A stretch of DNA of 64,000 bases, from contig JANHCV010000015.1 of NCBI GenBank assembly GCA_025594325.1, positions 682,001 through 746,000 of the forward strand, written 5' to 3'. This DNA comes from Blastocladiella emersonii ATCC 22665 (Eukaryota > Blastocladiomycota > Blastocladiomycetes > Blastocladiales > Blastocladiaceae). Position 1 is the stretch's first letter. Every line of letters begins with the position of its first letter. Both the position numbers and the translations under genes were made by a program. This document shows positions 51,892 through 63,340 of the stretch, piece by piece. The notes beneath the pieces were generated by a model. The model saw only the letters and a list, made by a program, of their open reading frames with translations, ran no database searches and was not told where the DNA came from.

Positions 51892-52072
51892 GTCGATGGT
51901 CGCTGCTGTCCTCGCACTACTTGTTCTTTGTCCATTCTCCTCTCGAAAGTACCTCCCGCCCGCTAGTCGCTGTGCTGTGCAAACCGTGCAATGACTATAT
52001 TTTAAAAACCCCTCCATCAACCGTCACACTCTCGAGAGACTCCCGCGATACAAAACTGGCCTCTCTACCCCG

Positions 52073-54409
52073 TCACTCGAGCTTGGCCGCGCTCGCCGAG
52101 ATGATGGGCGTCGGCAACAACCCCCACCCGGCCTGCTGCTGCTGCTGCTGCGCTGATGACGGGCCGGATGGTGGCAGCGGGAGCGGGAGAGGCAATGGCG
52201 TATCGCTCGATGTTGGCGACTTGGCCGTGGTGGTGGTGTCGAGGCCCGACAGACCGAGCGCGACGAGCGGGTCCATGCCCATCGAGGCGGGTGCCGCGGC
52301 CGAGGAAGGCGACGGCGCGAGCCCGGCGGCAGCGGCCGCGACCGCGCGCTGCGCAGCGACGCTCGCCGCGACGCCCGAGGCGGACGAGGGCGTCGACGAC
52401 CGGCGGCCCGCATCCACGGCGGGCGTCAAAGACGCCGAGCGGCGGCGGCGGTACCGCTGCCCCGTGGCCTTGGCGACCGTCGCGCGGACGGACCGCGGGA
52501 CGACGGCGCGCGCGAACCCGCGGACCTTGGCGGACCCCGCACGGACGTCGTCGAGCGACGACCGGCGCTCGAGGAACCGGATGACGGGGTCCTGGGCGAG
52601 GAGCGCCGGGGACTGGGTGACGGCGGCGTACCAGCGCCAGACGAGGGTCGTCAGCGCGAACGACAGGAGGATGTCGACCGTGTAATGGAAGCGGGCGGCG
52701 AGGAGGGAGACCATGCCGGAGAGCGCGAGCGTCCACATGGCGCGGCGGACCCAGGCGCGCTGCGGGCCGTAGTCGGCCCACGCGAGCCCGATCATGGTCA
52801 GGACGACCGTGTGGCCCGAGAAGATGAGGTCCGAGCAGGTGTCGGGGGCGAAGGGCGACGTCATGCGGAAGATGTCCGTGGTCGGCGCGCGCTCGCGGCA
52901 CCGGTCCTGCGGGTCCGGGACCGTCGTCGAGATGATGGTCAGGGACCGGAACAGGAGCAGGATGCCGTGGGTGTAAAAGTAGCGGCGGAACAGGCCGAGC
53001 CGGTGCTTGTGGAACAGCAGCATGATGGTGGTCATGGCGGTGCCCGTGGTGATGAAGTAGTCGGGCAGGCCCTTGATCTTGATGTGCGGGATCACGTCGT
53101 GGCCCATGTCGGGCAGCGTGGACGTGATCGGGATCCCGTGCTGTTCCAGGAGGATGCGCCGCGAGTCGGCAATGTTGCAGAACACAATGTTGACGAACCC
53201 GCAGAACAGGTAGAAGACGAGGGCGATCACGAACCGCCGCTTGCCGTACGTCTCGAGCTCCACGTCGCCCAGCCACCGCAGCCACCCGAGCCGCTCCTTG
53301 CGGTCGCGCAGGTACGGGAACATCGGTCGGCGCGGCACCGAGTTGAACGCCGGCGCCATGACGGCGGACTTGGCCGGTGTCCGGCTGCCCGTGCGCCCGC
53401 GCGCCGTGGACCCAGCGCGCGACGCGGCCGACCCCGCGCCGTGCGCCGCGAGCGACCCGCCGGGCTTGTGCGGGATGCGCGCGGACGCCGACGACATGCG
53501 GCGGCCGTACCCCTCGTCGTCCACGAGGTCGAGCGTCGGGGAATCGAGCGCGAGCGCGGGCGGGGCGAGGACGTCGGGCCCGAAACTCGCGGCGACGGGG
53601 GTGAGCGGCGGGGCGAGCGGGTGGCGGTCGTAGCCGTGGCCGCGGCCCTGCCAGTTGGTCGGGTGCGGGCGCATCAGCTTGCGGTACGCGGGTTTGTGCA
53701 GGAGGGACTGCTCCGAGTGCCGGCGGCGGCGGTTGCCGCGGTGGTGGCGGCGCGGCGCGTCGAGCGCGGCGAGCTCTTCCTCGTCGCTCGCCAGCTCGTC
53801 CTCGTCGTCGTCGAGCGAGTCGTCGGACCGGTAGTACGTGTCGTACTCGTCTTCATCCTCGTCGTCGTCGTCGTCGTCGAGGAACGCGATGTCGCCGTCA
53901 TCCGGCACCACATCGGCCTCGACCGCGGACGCCGCGCCGGACGTGGCGTCGTCCATGAACGACGACAGGTCGACGACGGCCGAGTCCTCGTGGAAGCTCG
54001 CGCCGGGCGTGGTGGCGCGGCGCTCGAGCGAGAGCGGCGGGTTCCCCGCGGCGACACGGCGCGACGCGAGCGGGGCGAGGCCCGGCAGCGAGGCGGTAGC
54101 GCCGGAGGCGGGCGGCGACGGGTCGCGCGAGCCCGGCAGCGACGCAAACGGGTTGTGCGACAGCGCCGCCATGGAGAGCGACGGCGCGGGCGAGTGGCGC
54201 GACGACACGGGCGCAACCACGGAGGGGCCGGTAGAGGCGGCCGCAGCGAGGGCCTCGGCCCACGGGTCGGCGAGGACGGGCGCGCTCGCTGAGGTAGACG
54301 AGGCGGCGGCGGTGGTGGAGAAGGCCGACGGCGTCGATGCGCGGCGCAGGTCGGCGGCAGCAGCGGCGCCCGAGGACGAGGCAGGTGGCGGCGGGTCGTG
54401 CGAGTTCAT
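52073..54409 (-). CDS. PAP2-type sphingomyelin-synthase-like phosphotransferase, 778 aa
   Basis: Start at ATG 54409 (MNSHDPPPPASSS); the frame is open further upstream but without support. The N-terminal half is disordered: Ser/Pro/Ala-rich, then an Asp/Glu tract (DDDDDDEDEDEYD, from a TCG repeat at 53861-53883). From about residue 390 come six probable membrane segments (FVIALVFYLFCGFVNIVF, ILLLFRSLTIISTTV, MIGLAWADYG and others). Catalytic motifs: CSDLIFSGHTVVLT near 523-533 and HFHYTVD-like ARFHYTVDILLSF near 573-580, the C2/C3-type His/Asp pattern of sphingomyelin synthase and inositolphosphorylceramide-type enzymes. A second low-complexity tail includes seven Gln from a CTG repeat at 52132-52155. 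Likely transfers a phospho-head group to ceramide in Golgi or plasma membrane. Confidence 0.8.
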   Translation of the reverse strand: MNSHDPPPPASSSGAAAAADLRRASTPSAFSTTAAASSTSASAPVLADPWAEALAAAASTGPSVVAPVSSRHSPAPSLSMAALSHNPFASLPGSRDPSPPASGATASLPGLAPLASRRVAAGNPPLSLERRATTPGASFHEDSAVVDLSSFMDDATSGAASAVEADVVPDDGDIAFLDDDDDDEDEDEYDTYYRSDDSLDDDEDELASDEEELAALDAPRRHHRGNRRRRHSEQSLLHKPAYRKLMRPHPTNWQGRGHGYDRHPLAPPLTPVAASFGPDVLAPPALALDSPTLDLVDDEGYGRRMSSASARIPHKPGGSLAAHGAGSAASRAGSTARGRTGSRTPAKSAVMAPAFNSVPRRPMFPYLRDRKERLGWLRWLGDVELETYGKRRFVIALVFYLFCGFVNIVFCNIADSRRILLEQHGIPITSTLPDMGHDVIPHIKIKGLPDYFITTGTAMTTIMLLFHKHRLGLFRRYFYTHGILLLFRSLTIISTTVPDPQDRCRERAPTTDIFRMTSPFAPDTCSDLIFSGHTVVLTMIGLAWADYGPQRAWVRRAMWTLALSGMVSLLAARFHYTVDILLSFALTTLVWRWYAAVTQSPALLAQDPVIRFLERRSSLDDVRAGSAKVRGFARAVVPRSVRATVAKATGQRYRRRRSASLTPAVDAGRRSSTPSSASGVAASVAAQRAVAAAAAGLAPSPSSAAAPASMGMDPLVALGLSGLDTTTTAKSPTSSDTPLPLPLPLPPSGPSSAQQQQQQAGWGLLPTPIISASAAKLE

Positions 54410-55245
54410 GGCGTGCCTGTGCGGGGGCAGCGACTGCGTAAGGTTGCTTGCTGCGGGGCAGATGCAGCGAGTGCAGCGAAGCGGCGGGAGGGGGCGCAGC
54501 AGCTGCGGCGGCGGCGGCAGGGAGAGAGAGGAAGGAAGGCGGGGCGAGCGTGGGAGGGAGTGCCGTGTTGATGGAGGCCGCTCGCAGCGATGCACGAAGC
54601 CTGACCGAGCAGTCGGAAGAGAGGGCGGCCCGCGGAGACGACTCCGGCGGAGACGATGGGCGCTGTGGCATGGCGTCTCCTCAACGCAGCACAGGGTGAT
54701 TTTCGGGATGCTCATCGAGCGGCCTCCCTCGCGCACCGCCGATCCCCTCCCCGGCAACCCTGCCCCGCTGCCCTGAACGGGATCCCGTCGCCACCTTCAC
54801 CACCACGGCGTCTGCGGCGGTCACGGCGACGGCGAATATTATCCGACGACGGCTCGAGTCCCTGGCGCTCGCCGCCGCTCATCCGGCTTGGCGCGGCCCA
54901 CGGCCGATGGCACATGCACAGAGCCACGCGCCGCGGCGCACCTCGTCACCGTCGCCGCTGCGCCACCCGCCCTCGCGCACGTCCGCCGGCTTCGATGGAT
55001 TGCACCGAGTTGCCGCCGATCGTGGCGACTCTCTTTATTAATATGTATCGCAAAGGTTAGGAGGGTTCGCGACATGTTTCGCGTCATCTCCTCCTCGGCG
55101 ACCGAATTTGACCCGCGGGGACGTGATGCCATTTCTCCGCCACCTCCCGTTGTCTCGCGGATGTCTCGCACACTTCACGTGCCCCCTCGTCGCCCCTCGA
55201 CGCGTGCAATTCGATCGGCGAGTCAAACGGGTTGTATTTCACTCA
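54410..55245. other. Intergenic region, no supported gene
   Basis: 836 bp between the start of the PAP2-like gene and the 3' end of the Sec2-like gene, both on the minus strand. The upstream frame that extends the PAP2-like protein looks like GC-rich leader. An AT-rich patch (TTTATTAATATGTATCGC) at 55033-55050 is the most notable element. Confidence 0.4.
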
Positions 55246-57477
55246 TCACTTACTCTCGCGCTCACGCGTCGCGGCCGCCGCAATCGCGACCCCCGCCTGC
55301 GCGTCGACCGCGGCCAAACTGCCCAACCGCGCATGCAGCAGGCGCGACCGGAGCGCGAGCGAGTCGCACCAGACCTTGACGACGTTCTGGCGCGCGAGGA
55401 GCCCGGCGCGGAGGTTCTTGACAAAGGCCACGAAATCACACGCGGCCACGACGCGGTCGCGGCAGTACGCGCACACGCGCAGCGGGCCGCCGGGGTGCCC
55501 GTCGACCGTCAGCAGGAACGGGATGTCCGCGTGCACCGCGCACAGCGTGCATTTCGTCGGGACCGCGGATTCGGCGGACGCCGCGGTGCTCGCGGGGGTC
55601 GCGGACGACGACTTGTTGGACATGAACGACGAGAAGAACCCGCCCGACTTCTGCACCGGTGCTGCGGGCGCGGGCTGCTCGGTCGCGACGACGCCCGAGT
55701 CCGTCGACGCCGTGCGGCTCCGCTCGCCGCCCGCGGGCGCGACGCCGATCTCGACCTGCGACGCCAGCATCGCGTCGACGAGCTTGCGCGCGGTCGGCGC
55801 GCCCTTGGCCCCGAACTGCAGGCACGGCTCGAGGTCCGCGGCCAGCGCGCGCCCGAGGAACGGCAGCGAGGCCACCTTGGGCAGCGGCGTCGCGGGCGCC
55901 GACGACATAAAGTCCAGGAAGTCGTCCAGCGCGGCCGAGTCGATGGCGGAAAAGTCGATGGCGGGGGTCCCGCCGCCGTTGCCGCCCGTCGAGGACGCGA
56001 CGGACCGGCGCTTGTTGGTCGAGGATGCCGTCGACATGACGCTCGCGCGGTTCCCGGATGGCCGGTGCCGCGTGGCGGTCGCCTCGGCGAGCTGGTCCTC
56101 GAGCTCGTCGATCGCGTCCTCGAGCTGCTCGATGCGCGCCATGTCCTCGGCGCGGTCGGCGTTCATGTCCTGCAGCATGGCCTTGAGCTCGCGGGCCTGG
56201 TCGCGCTCGTCGTTGAGCATGGCGTTGACCTCGCCCAGCCGCTTCTGCAGCAGCGACGCGTCCGTCTCGCTCGCGTGGCGCGCCTGCGACTCGGTCGCGA
56301 CCAGCACGTTGGCCTCCTCGAACAGCTTCGCCGTGAGGTCCTCGACCTCGGCCTCGAGCTTGGCCTTGTCGCGCGCCATATCGCTCGCGACCTCGCGCGC
56401 GTCGCGCACGTCGTCCTGCAGCGCCGCGACGTCGCCGTGCAGCCCGGCGACCTCGTCCTCGAGCTCGGCCACGCGCTGCTCGGCAGCGAGACACCGGTCG
56501 AAAACCTCGTCGTGCTTGTCCTCGAGCTCGTCGTAGTGCCGCTGCAGCCGCTTCGCCTCGGCCTCGGCCCGCGCCACGGCCGCGTCGCGCGCGGCGAGTT
56601 GCGAGCGCAGCTCGGCCACGGCGTCCTCGAGGTCCAGCGCGCGCACGTGCATCGCGTACAGCCGCGCCACGGGTTTCTGGCACGAAGTGCACAGCGGCGA
56701 CGCGTGCATGCCCGGCGCGAGGAACGTGTCGTGCGCGCACACGTGCTCGGGCTCGTCCTCGTCATCGTCGGCGGCGGAACGGGGCAGCGACGCGGCGGGT
56801 AATGGCGGCGGCGGCGAGTAGGGCGACGCCGAGCTCGTCGACGCGTGCCGCGCGTGCTGCTTTGGCGGCCGCGGCGGGCGCGCAGTACTGCGCTCCTTGT
56901 CGAACTGTTGCATGTCGCCACCGGCGGCGCTGGCGCCCGGCGTGGGCGGCGCCACGTCCGGCAACCACGGCGCACCGCCGCCGCCACTGCTGCTGCCGGC
57001 GGATATGGACCGGTGATGCCCGCCGAACCCGGCCGACCCCGTCGGCGACCGCGGCGGCGGGAACTTGAGCGCCGGGTACCCTGGCCGCCCGGTACCGCTG
57101 CCGCCGAGCGGCGCGGGCGACGGCGGCGACGGGTACGGGGCGCCGTTCGCACCAGAAAACTGCGCGGGGATGGGCGGCGGCGGGGACATGATGCCCATCT
57201 TGCCGGCGAACCCGGTTGGACTGCGCGGCCCCACACCGGCGGCGGCCGCCGAGGTGCGCGGGCTCGGGATGCGCAGGGACAGCGGGCGGCCGTCGGGGCC
57301 CTGCGGCGTCTCGTTGGCGGAGGACGAGACGGGGCCGTACGGCGAGCGCGGCGACGGCGGGAGCGCGGGGACGGTGCCGCCAGAGTAGCCGGACGAGCGG
57401 GGGAGGGAGAGCGGCAAGGCAGGGCGTGGGGAGGAGGACGCCATGACTTGGGAGGAGGAGGATGGGGAGGAGGGCAT
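55246..57477 (-). CDS. Sec2/Rabin8-like Rab guanine-nucleotide exchange factor, 743 aa
   Basis: Would activate a Sec4/Rab8-type GTPase in polarised exocytosis. Single exon, start at ATG 57477. The first ~230 residues are Pro/Ser-rich and disordered. A C..C pair (CAHDTFL...LCTSCQKPV) at about 240-265 precedes a long coiled coil; within it the Sec2 signature LEDLTAKLFEEAN appears near 375-392, which is the GTPase-binding helix of the family. After a Ser/Ala-rich region the C-terminal domain (TKCTLC near 641, CAYCRDRVVAACDFVAFVKN near 669-688) matches the conserved Rabin8/GRAB C-terminal block. Assigned by these two motifs. Confidence 0.8.
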   Translation of the reverse strand: MPSSPSSSSQVMASSSPRPALPLSLPRSSGYSGGTVPALPPSPRSPYGPVSSSANETPQGPDGRPLSLRIPSPRTSAAAAGVGPRSPTGFAGKMGIMSPPPPIPAQFSGANGAPYPSPPSPAPLGGSGTGRPGYPALKFPPPRSPTGSAGFGGHHRSISAGSSSGGGGAPWLPDVAPPTPGASAAGGDMQQFDKERSTARPPRPPKQHARHASTSSASPYSPPPPLPAASLPRSAADDDEDEPEHVCAHDTFLAPGMHASPLCTSCQKPVARLYAMHVRALDLEDAVAELRSQLAARDAAVARAEAEAKRLQRHYDELEDKHDEVFDRCLAAEQRVAELEDEVAGLHGDVAALQDDVRDAREVASDMARDKAKLEAEVEDLTAKLFEEANVLVATESQARHASETDASLLQKRLGEVNAMLNDERDQARELKAMLQDMNADRAEDMARIEQLEDAIDELEDQLAEATATRHRPSGNRASVMSTASSTNKRRSVASSTGGNGGGTPAIDFSAIDSAALDDFLDFMSSAPATPLPKVASLPFLGRALAADLEPCLQFGAKGAPTARKLVDAMLASQVEIGVAPAGGERSRTASTDSGVVATEQPAPAAPVQKSGGFFSSFMSNKSSSATPASTAASAESAVPTKCTLCAVHADIPFLLTVDGHPGGPLRVCAYCRDRVVAACDFVAFVKNLRAGLLARQNVVKVWCDSLALRSRLLHARLGSLAAVDAQAGVAIAAAATRERESK

Positions 57478-58690
57478 GCTAGCTAGCGGATACACGGATG
57501 GTGGTCGCGCGTGCGGGGTAGGCTAAGGATACAGAGCGCGCGCAGAGGGGAGAGAGGGTGGTGCGGACGCGGGGAGGTTCTTGAAGCAATCGAAGGGAAG
57601 ATGATGTGGGTGGAACCGGGGAAGATGACCTGACCGCGATGAACGGCGACGGCGACGCGGGTCGAGGTCAAGGGATGGAGCGATGCGATGCAATGGACGG
57701 ACGCGCGTTGGTGCGTGCGCAAGGGGGTGAGAGGGTGGGAATGGGAGCGAGGCCGCCGTCTAGAGTCTATCAGTCGAGTCGAGCGTCGAGGCGCGGTCGC
57801 GCGAGGGGATGGAGCTGAGCGCCGTGGTTGTCGTGGTGGTGGTGCCGAGGTCGCGCCAGGCGGAGGCGAGTGCGGCAAGTGCGAGGGCTCGCGCTGGAGC
57901 GTAGATGGTGGTTGCAGTGCAAGTGCAGCGAGTAGCGTTGGAGGTCGGAGGAGAGGAGGGCGGGAGGGGGGGGGGGGACGAGAGGCAAGGGAGCCAAGCC
58001 CGGTCGGTCGTCGACCCGCGCCACCTCGCCACCACGGCCGCCTTCTCCCCGCCACTGATTCGCTGCTGCATGCTCAATCGACCCATGAAAAAACGTCTCT
58101 CGCTCCCCAACGTCGTCGTCGTGCAGGCCGTGGACCCAGGGACTCGAGCGCGTCTCGAAGGCCAAGGTGGACCCACCCGCCTTCCGAACAACCACCGAGC
58201 TGGTCCCGGCTCCACGGCGTGCGTCGCTGATGAGATCACTCGGCATAGCGACTGGTCGCCGCTGACGCGATCCCACGGCGTATTTTCAGTCAGGCGGGCG
58301 CGGCCTGTCACACGCGGCCAAAAATGTCTCCACGGAGCGCGGAGCACCGCCGTGGTCAACACGGCGCGCGCGTACGGCCGGATCGGGGAGGGAGGGGAGG
58401 CCCGCGTGCCGCGTGAGGGTGAGAGGAGGTGGGAGAGGATCGCCGCCGCGTCAAACGTTCGTTCATTCATCACGTCGCTTGTAAGCGGTGGTGCAGGACG
58501 CCGACGCCGCCATGGCCGCCGCGAACCGGTGACGTCGGGCAACAGCCGGCCGGCCGCAAGCGTGCAGCGGCGGTCCCTGAACGCCACCCGGCCGGCGTGC
58601 CTCCCGATCTGCATGCACGTCACGGCCGGCCTTGGAGGAGAGGGAGAGTGAGCGCCGCGAGCGACTCGATGCAACGTCTTAGTTTTCTTC
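57478..58690. other. Divergent intergenic region
   Basis: 1.2 kb between the Sec2-like gene and a plus-strand gene, so it should hold both promoters. Contains a run of twelve or more G near 57966-57977. Frames open on both strands (for example 57760-59217 minus) are composition artefacts. Confidence 0.4.
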
Positions 58691-59494
58691 ATGTCGGCGA
58701 CCACCAATGATCCGCCGCTCGCCACGGCGACGGCGTGGATCGCGCTCCCCTCGCGGCCACGGCGCACCGACCTGCCCCCGCGGCCACCGCCGCCCACGAT
58801 CCCGCCGATCCTGCAGGACCTCGAGCCCGACCCGCCGACGTTCCCACCCGTCCTCGTCGCCGTGATCGTGCTCGGCTCCGTCTTCGTCGTGGCGATGCTG
58901 CTGGTCCTGATCCGCGCCGTCAAGCAGATGCGCGCGCTGCAGCGCACCGCGCAGGTGTACCGCGCGACGCCCGTCTCGGCCATCCTCGCCGCCGCCCTGT
59001 CGCCCGTCGACCGCGAGCGCACGCTGAGGCCCGCGGACCGGCGTATGCTCGACCTGTTCCCGAGCCGCGCGCGGCGGCGGTCCAGCGTCACGGTGCTCGT
59101 CGAGCGCGTGCACCGGAACAGCGTGCGTCGCGCCGCCGAGGGGACTGCGTCGCCTGGCAACGGCGGGTCTCTCCGTCGCGCACCGCCGCGACCGCCAAGG
59201 CAGTACGCGTGGAGCATAGGGCACGGCCCGGCGGCGGCGTGGATGGACGCCGAGATCGAGCCGCCCTCGCTCCCGCCCTATGCACCGCTCGACTACTCGC
59301 CGCCGCCCTCGCCACGGCTGTCCTACGCTGCGCCGGCAGCCGAGCCGCCACGACTGCCACCACCAGCACTCGTCCCCCTCGCCCCACCACCGCCCGTCGC
59401 GCACTCGGATACGCAGCGCGCGCGCGCCGCGTCGGTTCTCGTCGCGATGCCGGACGACGAAGCGGATGCCCGAGCGCCGCCTTCGCCCTGCTAG
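58691..59494 (+). CDS. Single-pass membrane protein with Pro-rich tail, 267 aa
   Basis: ATG at 58691. Pro-rich N-terminal 50 residues, one strong membrane segment at about 53-76 (VLVAVIVLGSVFVVAMLLVLI) followed by a basic stop-transfer region, then a Pro/Arg/Ala-rich C-terminal domain with PPSPRLSYAAP-type motifs that could bind SH3 or WW domains. No signal peptide. Not recognised; an antisense frame overlaps, but the hydrophobic segment and clean start favour this one. Confidence 0.55.
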   Translation: MSATTNDPPLATATAWIALPSRPRRTDLPPRPPPPTIPPILQDLEPDPPTFPPVLVAVIVLGSVFVVAMLLVLIRAVKQMRALQRTAQVYRATPVSAILAAALSPVDRERTLRPADRRMLDLFPSRARRRSSVTVLVERVHRNSVRRAAEGTASPGNGGSLRRAPPRPPRQYAWSIGHGPAAAWMDAEIEPPSLPPYAPLDYSPPPSPRLSYAAPAAEPPRLPPPALVPLAPPPPVAHSDTQRARAASVLVAMPDDEADARAPPSPC

Positions 59495-59739
59495 ATAGAC
59501 TGTACCATACATCGATAGAATATACACACGTTATCCACCCACCATGGCGCCATCGCCCTCTTCCACACGACCGCAAGCGCTCGCGCGGCGGCGACGCGAT
59601 GAGTGGGCGGCGCCGCACGCGCACGTGACGCGAATCTCGCCGATGAAGAAGGGGGGCGCTTCGCCACTTCGCCGCGCCGCCCTGTGTTCTCTCTCCTCCC
59701 TAGAGAACGGCGGCTCGCTGCCGCTTAGAGACACACGCC

Positions 59740-62700
59740 ATGGAACAACCACCTTCAACGTCGGCCGCGGTGCCCGAACCCATCACCACCACAGCGGCGG
59801 CGGCGGCGCCCATCGCGACCGCGGCCTCGCCGCCCATGTCGCCGACCGACATCCCGCTCGCGCGCACCACCGCGCCCGCCTCGCGGCCCATCGCCACGCA
59901 GGCCCGCACCACGAGCCGCACCAGCGCGCACCTGCCCATGCACCCGGCCATGCGCGCGAGCCAGGTTCTGGGAGAAGCGCCTGACGGGTCGCCGCTCTCA
60001 CCGACCGGCACGGCAGCCGACGACGCCAGCGTGCGCCCGTTCAACCTGCCCGCGCCGCCGCGCGATCCCGCCGACGAGGACGTGCAACCGGACGCGGTAC
60101 CGCCGCCCCCACAGCCGACGACGACGACGACATCCAGCCGCCGCGCCGCGGGAGGCCGCCGGCGCCCGCGGTACCCGGCCGACTACTACGGGACCGACTC
60201 CGAGGACGACCTGGTGCAGGGCGAGGTGCCCGACCGCGCGTGGCTGGCCGCGCAGCTGAACCCGGTCGTCCCCGACGCGGCGGCGAAACTGATGGCGGCG
60301 GCCAACGGGCAGCAGGGTGTGACGGTCGACCGCGTCGTCGACACGGCGGCGCTCATCGACCACGCGGTCGTCCTGCACCAGCTGCTGCACCGCACGCGGC
60401 ACGGCGACCCGGCGACCGACGCGCTGTACCTGGTGCGCGCCGAGAACCGCTACGTCAAGTGGTTGTTCATGCTCGAGCGGCTGCGTGCGGCCGGCGACGA
60501 GGCCATGGTCCCCGCCGGCCGCGTAGTTCCGCCGCTCGACGTCGCCGTCATGTGGCTCGCGCACCTGACGGCCGTCCGCCACTACGTCGAGGACGTGGCC
60601 CGGCTGTTCGACGACGCCCTCCTGTACCTCGTCCCGCCCATGGCCCGCCTCCGCGCGCTCATCGAGCAGCCAGAGTACATGGACCGCGCGTCCGCGCAGC
60701 TGTGGGAGTCGTTCACGGGCGAGCCGTTTACGCTCGCCTTTGACGACAACTCGCCCTTCTACCTCTCGTGCCCGACGTGTACCGCCAGCGTCATGGTCCC
60801 CTGCGCCGACTACCTGCGCCTGAAACTCGAGCCCGGGTTCCACGGCATCGTGTGCGCGCCGGGGACCGCCGAGGGCGGCGCCGGGTGTGGGACCGTGCTC
60901 ACGGCGAGCTTCCTGTCGGCTGTCCGATACGTCAACGACTTCAAGGGCTCGCAGCGCGAGTCCAACACCTACGTCGCGGGAACCCTCCTCAACCCCGTCT
61001 CGGGGAAACCCAACCACTACCTGTCCAAGCAGATCGTCCTGTACCTCGCCCAGGCGCCGTCCGTCGTCGACCTCTACGGCGCTATCGCCGTCCCGATCCC
61101 AACGCCGCCCGAGCTCCTGCACCCGATTGGCGTCGCTGCGCCGTCGCCCGTCCCCGAAGCCGACGAGGACGGCGACGAGGTCGTGACGCTGCCGGGTAAC
61201 GCGACGCCGCCGACCGGGCCCGGCAGCAGCGCCGCGACGCTTGGCGGCGGCAGTGGGGCGGATAGCGCCGCGTCGTCCGAGGTCGGGCCGACCCCGCACG
61301 CGTCGGCGTCGGCTGGGATCCACCACCACCGCCCGCAGCGCACCAACACGGCAGCCAGCACCTCCTCCGGGTTCGGGTTCTGGAACCCCGCCGGCGGCAG
61401 CAGCAGCCACAAGGCGCAGCGGTCGCAGAGACTCGATCCGTGGCGCGACATCTCGAGTACGCCCTTCGTTATCCCTCACCCCACCAACCCTCACTGACCC
61501 CGTCCTACCAACAGACGTCCTGTTCCGCCTCGAAGTCGACCTGTACGCGCTCGAGCTCGAGGACCACCGCCTCATCTCGTGGCACATCCGCGCCGCCATC
61601 GACCGCATGGAGCGGTGCTACCGCGACCTCGTCACCCCGCTCTCGCTCGACCTCGTCGCCCGCGTCCGCGGACATTGGCGGACGACCGCGACGCTCGTTC
61701 TCGCGTGGCTCACGTACGCCGGGCAGCCCGACCCGAGCGCGGTTCCTGCCGCTGCGGCGGCGGGCGCGGCGAACGCGTCCAGTGATAACCCCGACGACTC
61801 AGACGACGAGTCGGGTGCCCAGCCCGCTGGCCCGGCACCGCGGCCCGACGCCACCAACGGCTCCGCGACCGCGTCACCGCTCGCTGACGTCGACGGCTCC
61901 TCGCGCCACGCCGCGGATGCCGTCATGGCGATGCTCCCCGCGGGCATGGTCGGCGTGCGCGTACGCGGATCGGGCAAGTCGCGCACGCGGCGCGGCGGCG
62001 GCGACCGGTCGGCGATCTCGGTGTGGATCGGCGGCACCGCGACTGCAAATCCCGGCCCGAACGCCGTCTCCACGCTCGGCCGCCGTCCCGCGACCGCCGA
62101 CGACGTGCGCGCCGCGGCCCACGCGGTGCCGAGCGGCGTGGTTGCCGTCGACGCGCCCGTCCCGCCGCCGCTCGGTGGGACGAATGCCGCGGCGTACAAG
62201 CTCACGCGCAGCAAGAGTGTGCCGGGCTCGGCGCAGGGGATGGTGGCGGGCGCCGGCGGTGGGAGTCTCCCGCGGTCCGCGTCCGGGTCGATTCGGCGGT
62301 CGTTTGGGTGGCGCGCCAACTCGACATCGGCCGCATCGTCCTCGGCTTCGGCAGCGGGGGATGCGGCCGATCCGTCCCGCCGCCGCGCGCGCAGTACGCC
62401 GCCGGGATCGGGCGACGCGATGCCTGACGCGACCGCGCCGCCGCCGGTCCCACCACTCCCTGCCAGCAACAGCGCCGACAGCAGCGACGCGGCGAGCTAC
62501 ATCCAGCCGCCGCCGGGCTCGCCGTGGGACGACATTGACGGCGTGACCGTGGTCCCGGCGTCCGCGCTCCTCGCGGCCCTCGACCCGGCGGTCCTGACCG
62601 CGTCGACGGTCCGGTACCACAAGTTCCTCCTGCTGCAGCGCTCGCACGCGGGCCTGTACGCGCAGCGCATGGCGCTGCCCATCGACCTCGTCCTGTGCAA

Positions 62701-62950
62701 CTGGACGCACCTCCTGTACCCGCCGCGGTACGTGCGGTTCGCGGGCACGCATTTTGGGCGATTGATCACGTACGAGTTTGCCACCCCGCAGGCGCTCGAC
62801 GCCGCGCTACGGAATACCGCGCGCAAGTGGCGCCGCAGGTACCGCGAGCGGCTCGATCCCGGGTTCCGGCCCAAGTTGTCGTGGAGCGATAAGATCGTCG
62901 CGGTCCTGGATCGCGTGGTCGGGCGGTTGGTGAGTTCGGGGCCCATGTAG
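59740..62950 (+). CDS. DUF1399 / GRDP-like protein, 1050 aa
   Basis: Exons 59740-61456 and 61515-62950; the 58-nt intron (GTACGC, ACAG) joins in phase. Disordered Thr/Pro/Ala-rich N-terminus; residues about 190-330 contain the DUF1399 hallmark (ALIDHAVVLHQLLH, NRYVKWLFMLERLR, then PPLDVAVMWLAHLTAVRHYVEDV) known from glycine-rich domain proteins of plants and fungi. A Cys-rich segment follows (YLSCPTCTASVMVPCADYL, near 345-363). Exon 2 encodes a helical part (LFRLEVDLYALELEDHRLI, then RTTATLVLAWL) and a long Ser/Ala-rich region, ending in a compact C-terminal domain with FAGTHFGRLITYEF. Function of the family is poorly known. Confidence 0.75.
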
Positions 62951-63340
62951 CGCTGGGATGGAAGATGAATAATAAATACTTGGCATCGATGCGATTCTTG
63001 AGGTCCTCGCTGGCTTTCGAGTGACGCGGTGCAGGGTCGGCCGTGCTGCGCCACAACAAAGCCGAAATGAGCGACGCGTCAGCGCGGCCGCGTGGGCGGA
63101 GACAGGTCGTCGTGACGCCGGCTTGGCCGTGATGGCAGGCGAGAGCGACTTGTACTTGTCCTTGAGTGACACGGTGCGGGGTCACTTGTGCTGCGCCACC
63201 CTGCAACCGAAAGGAGCTCCGCGTCAGCCGGCGTGTCAGCGCGAAAGCACCGCGAGGTCACTCACGATCGGCTCACGCAATGCGACAGGAGTATCAATAT
63301 TCAACAAACCTTTGTACTCAACAAGCAGAAACTAGACAGG
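62951..63340. repeat. Intergenic region with a 146-bp imperfect tandem repeat
   Basis: GAGTGACGCGGTGCAGGGTC at about 63018 and GAGTGACACGGTGCGGGGTC at about 63164 start two diverged units (63018-63163 and 63164-63285), each also carrying GTGCTGCGCCAC. No gene. The end is the 3' flank of family copy 6. Confidence 0.55.

Noticed and set aside
52685-54292. 535-codon plus-strand frame
   Set aside because: Antisense to the PAP2-type enzyme, which has catalytic motifs and membrane segments.
57760-59217. 485-codon minus-strand frame
   Set aside because: Arg/Ser-rich product typical of antisense frames in GC-rich DNA; overlaps a plus-strand gene with a membrane segment.
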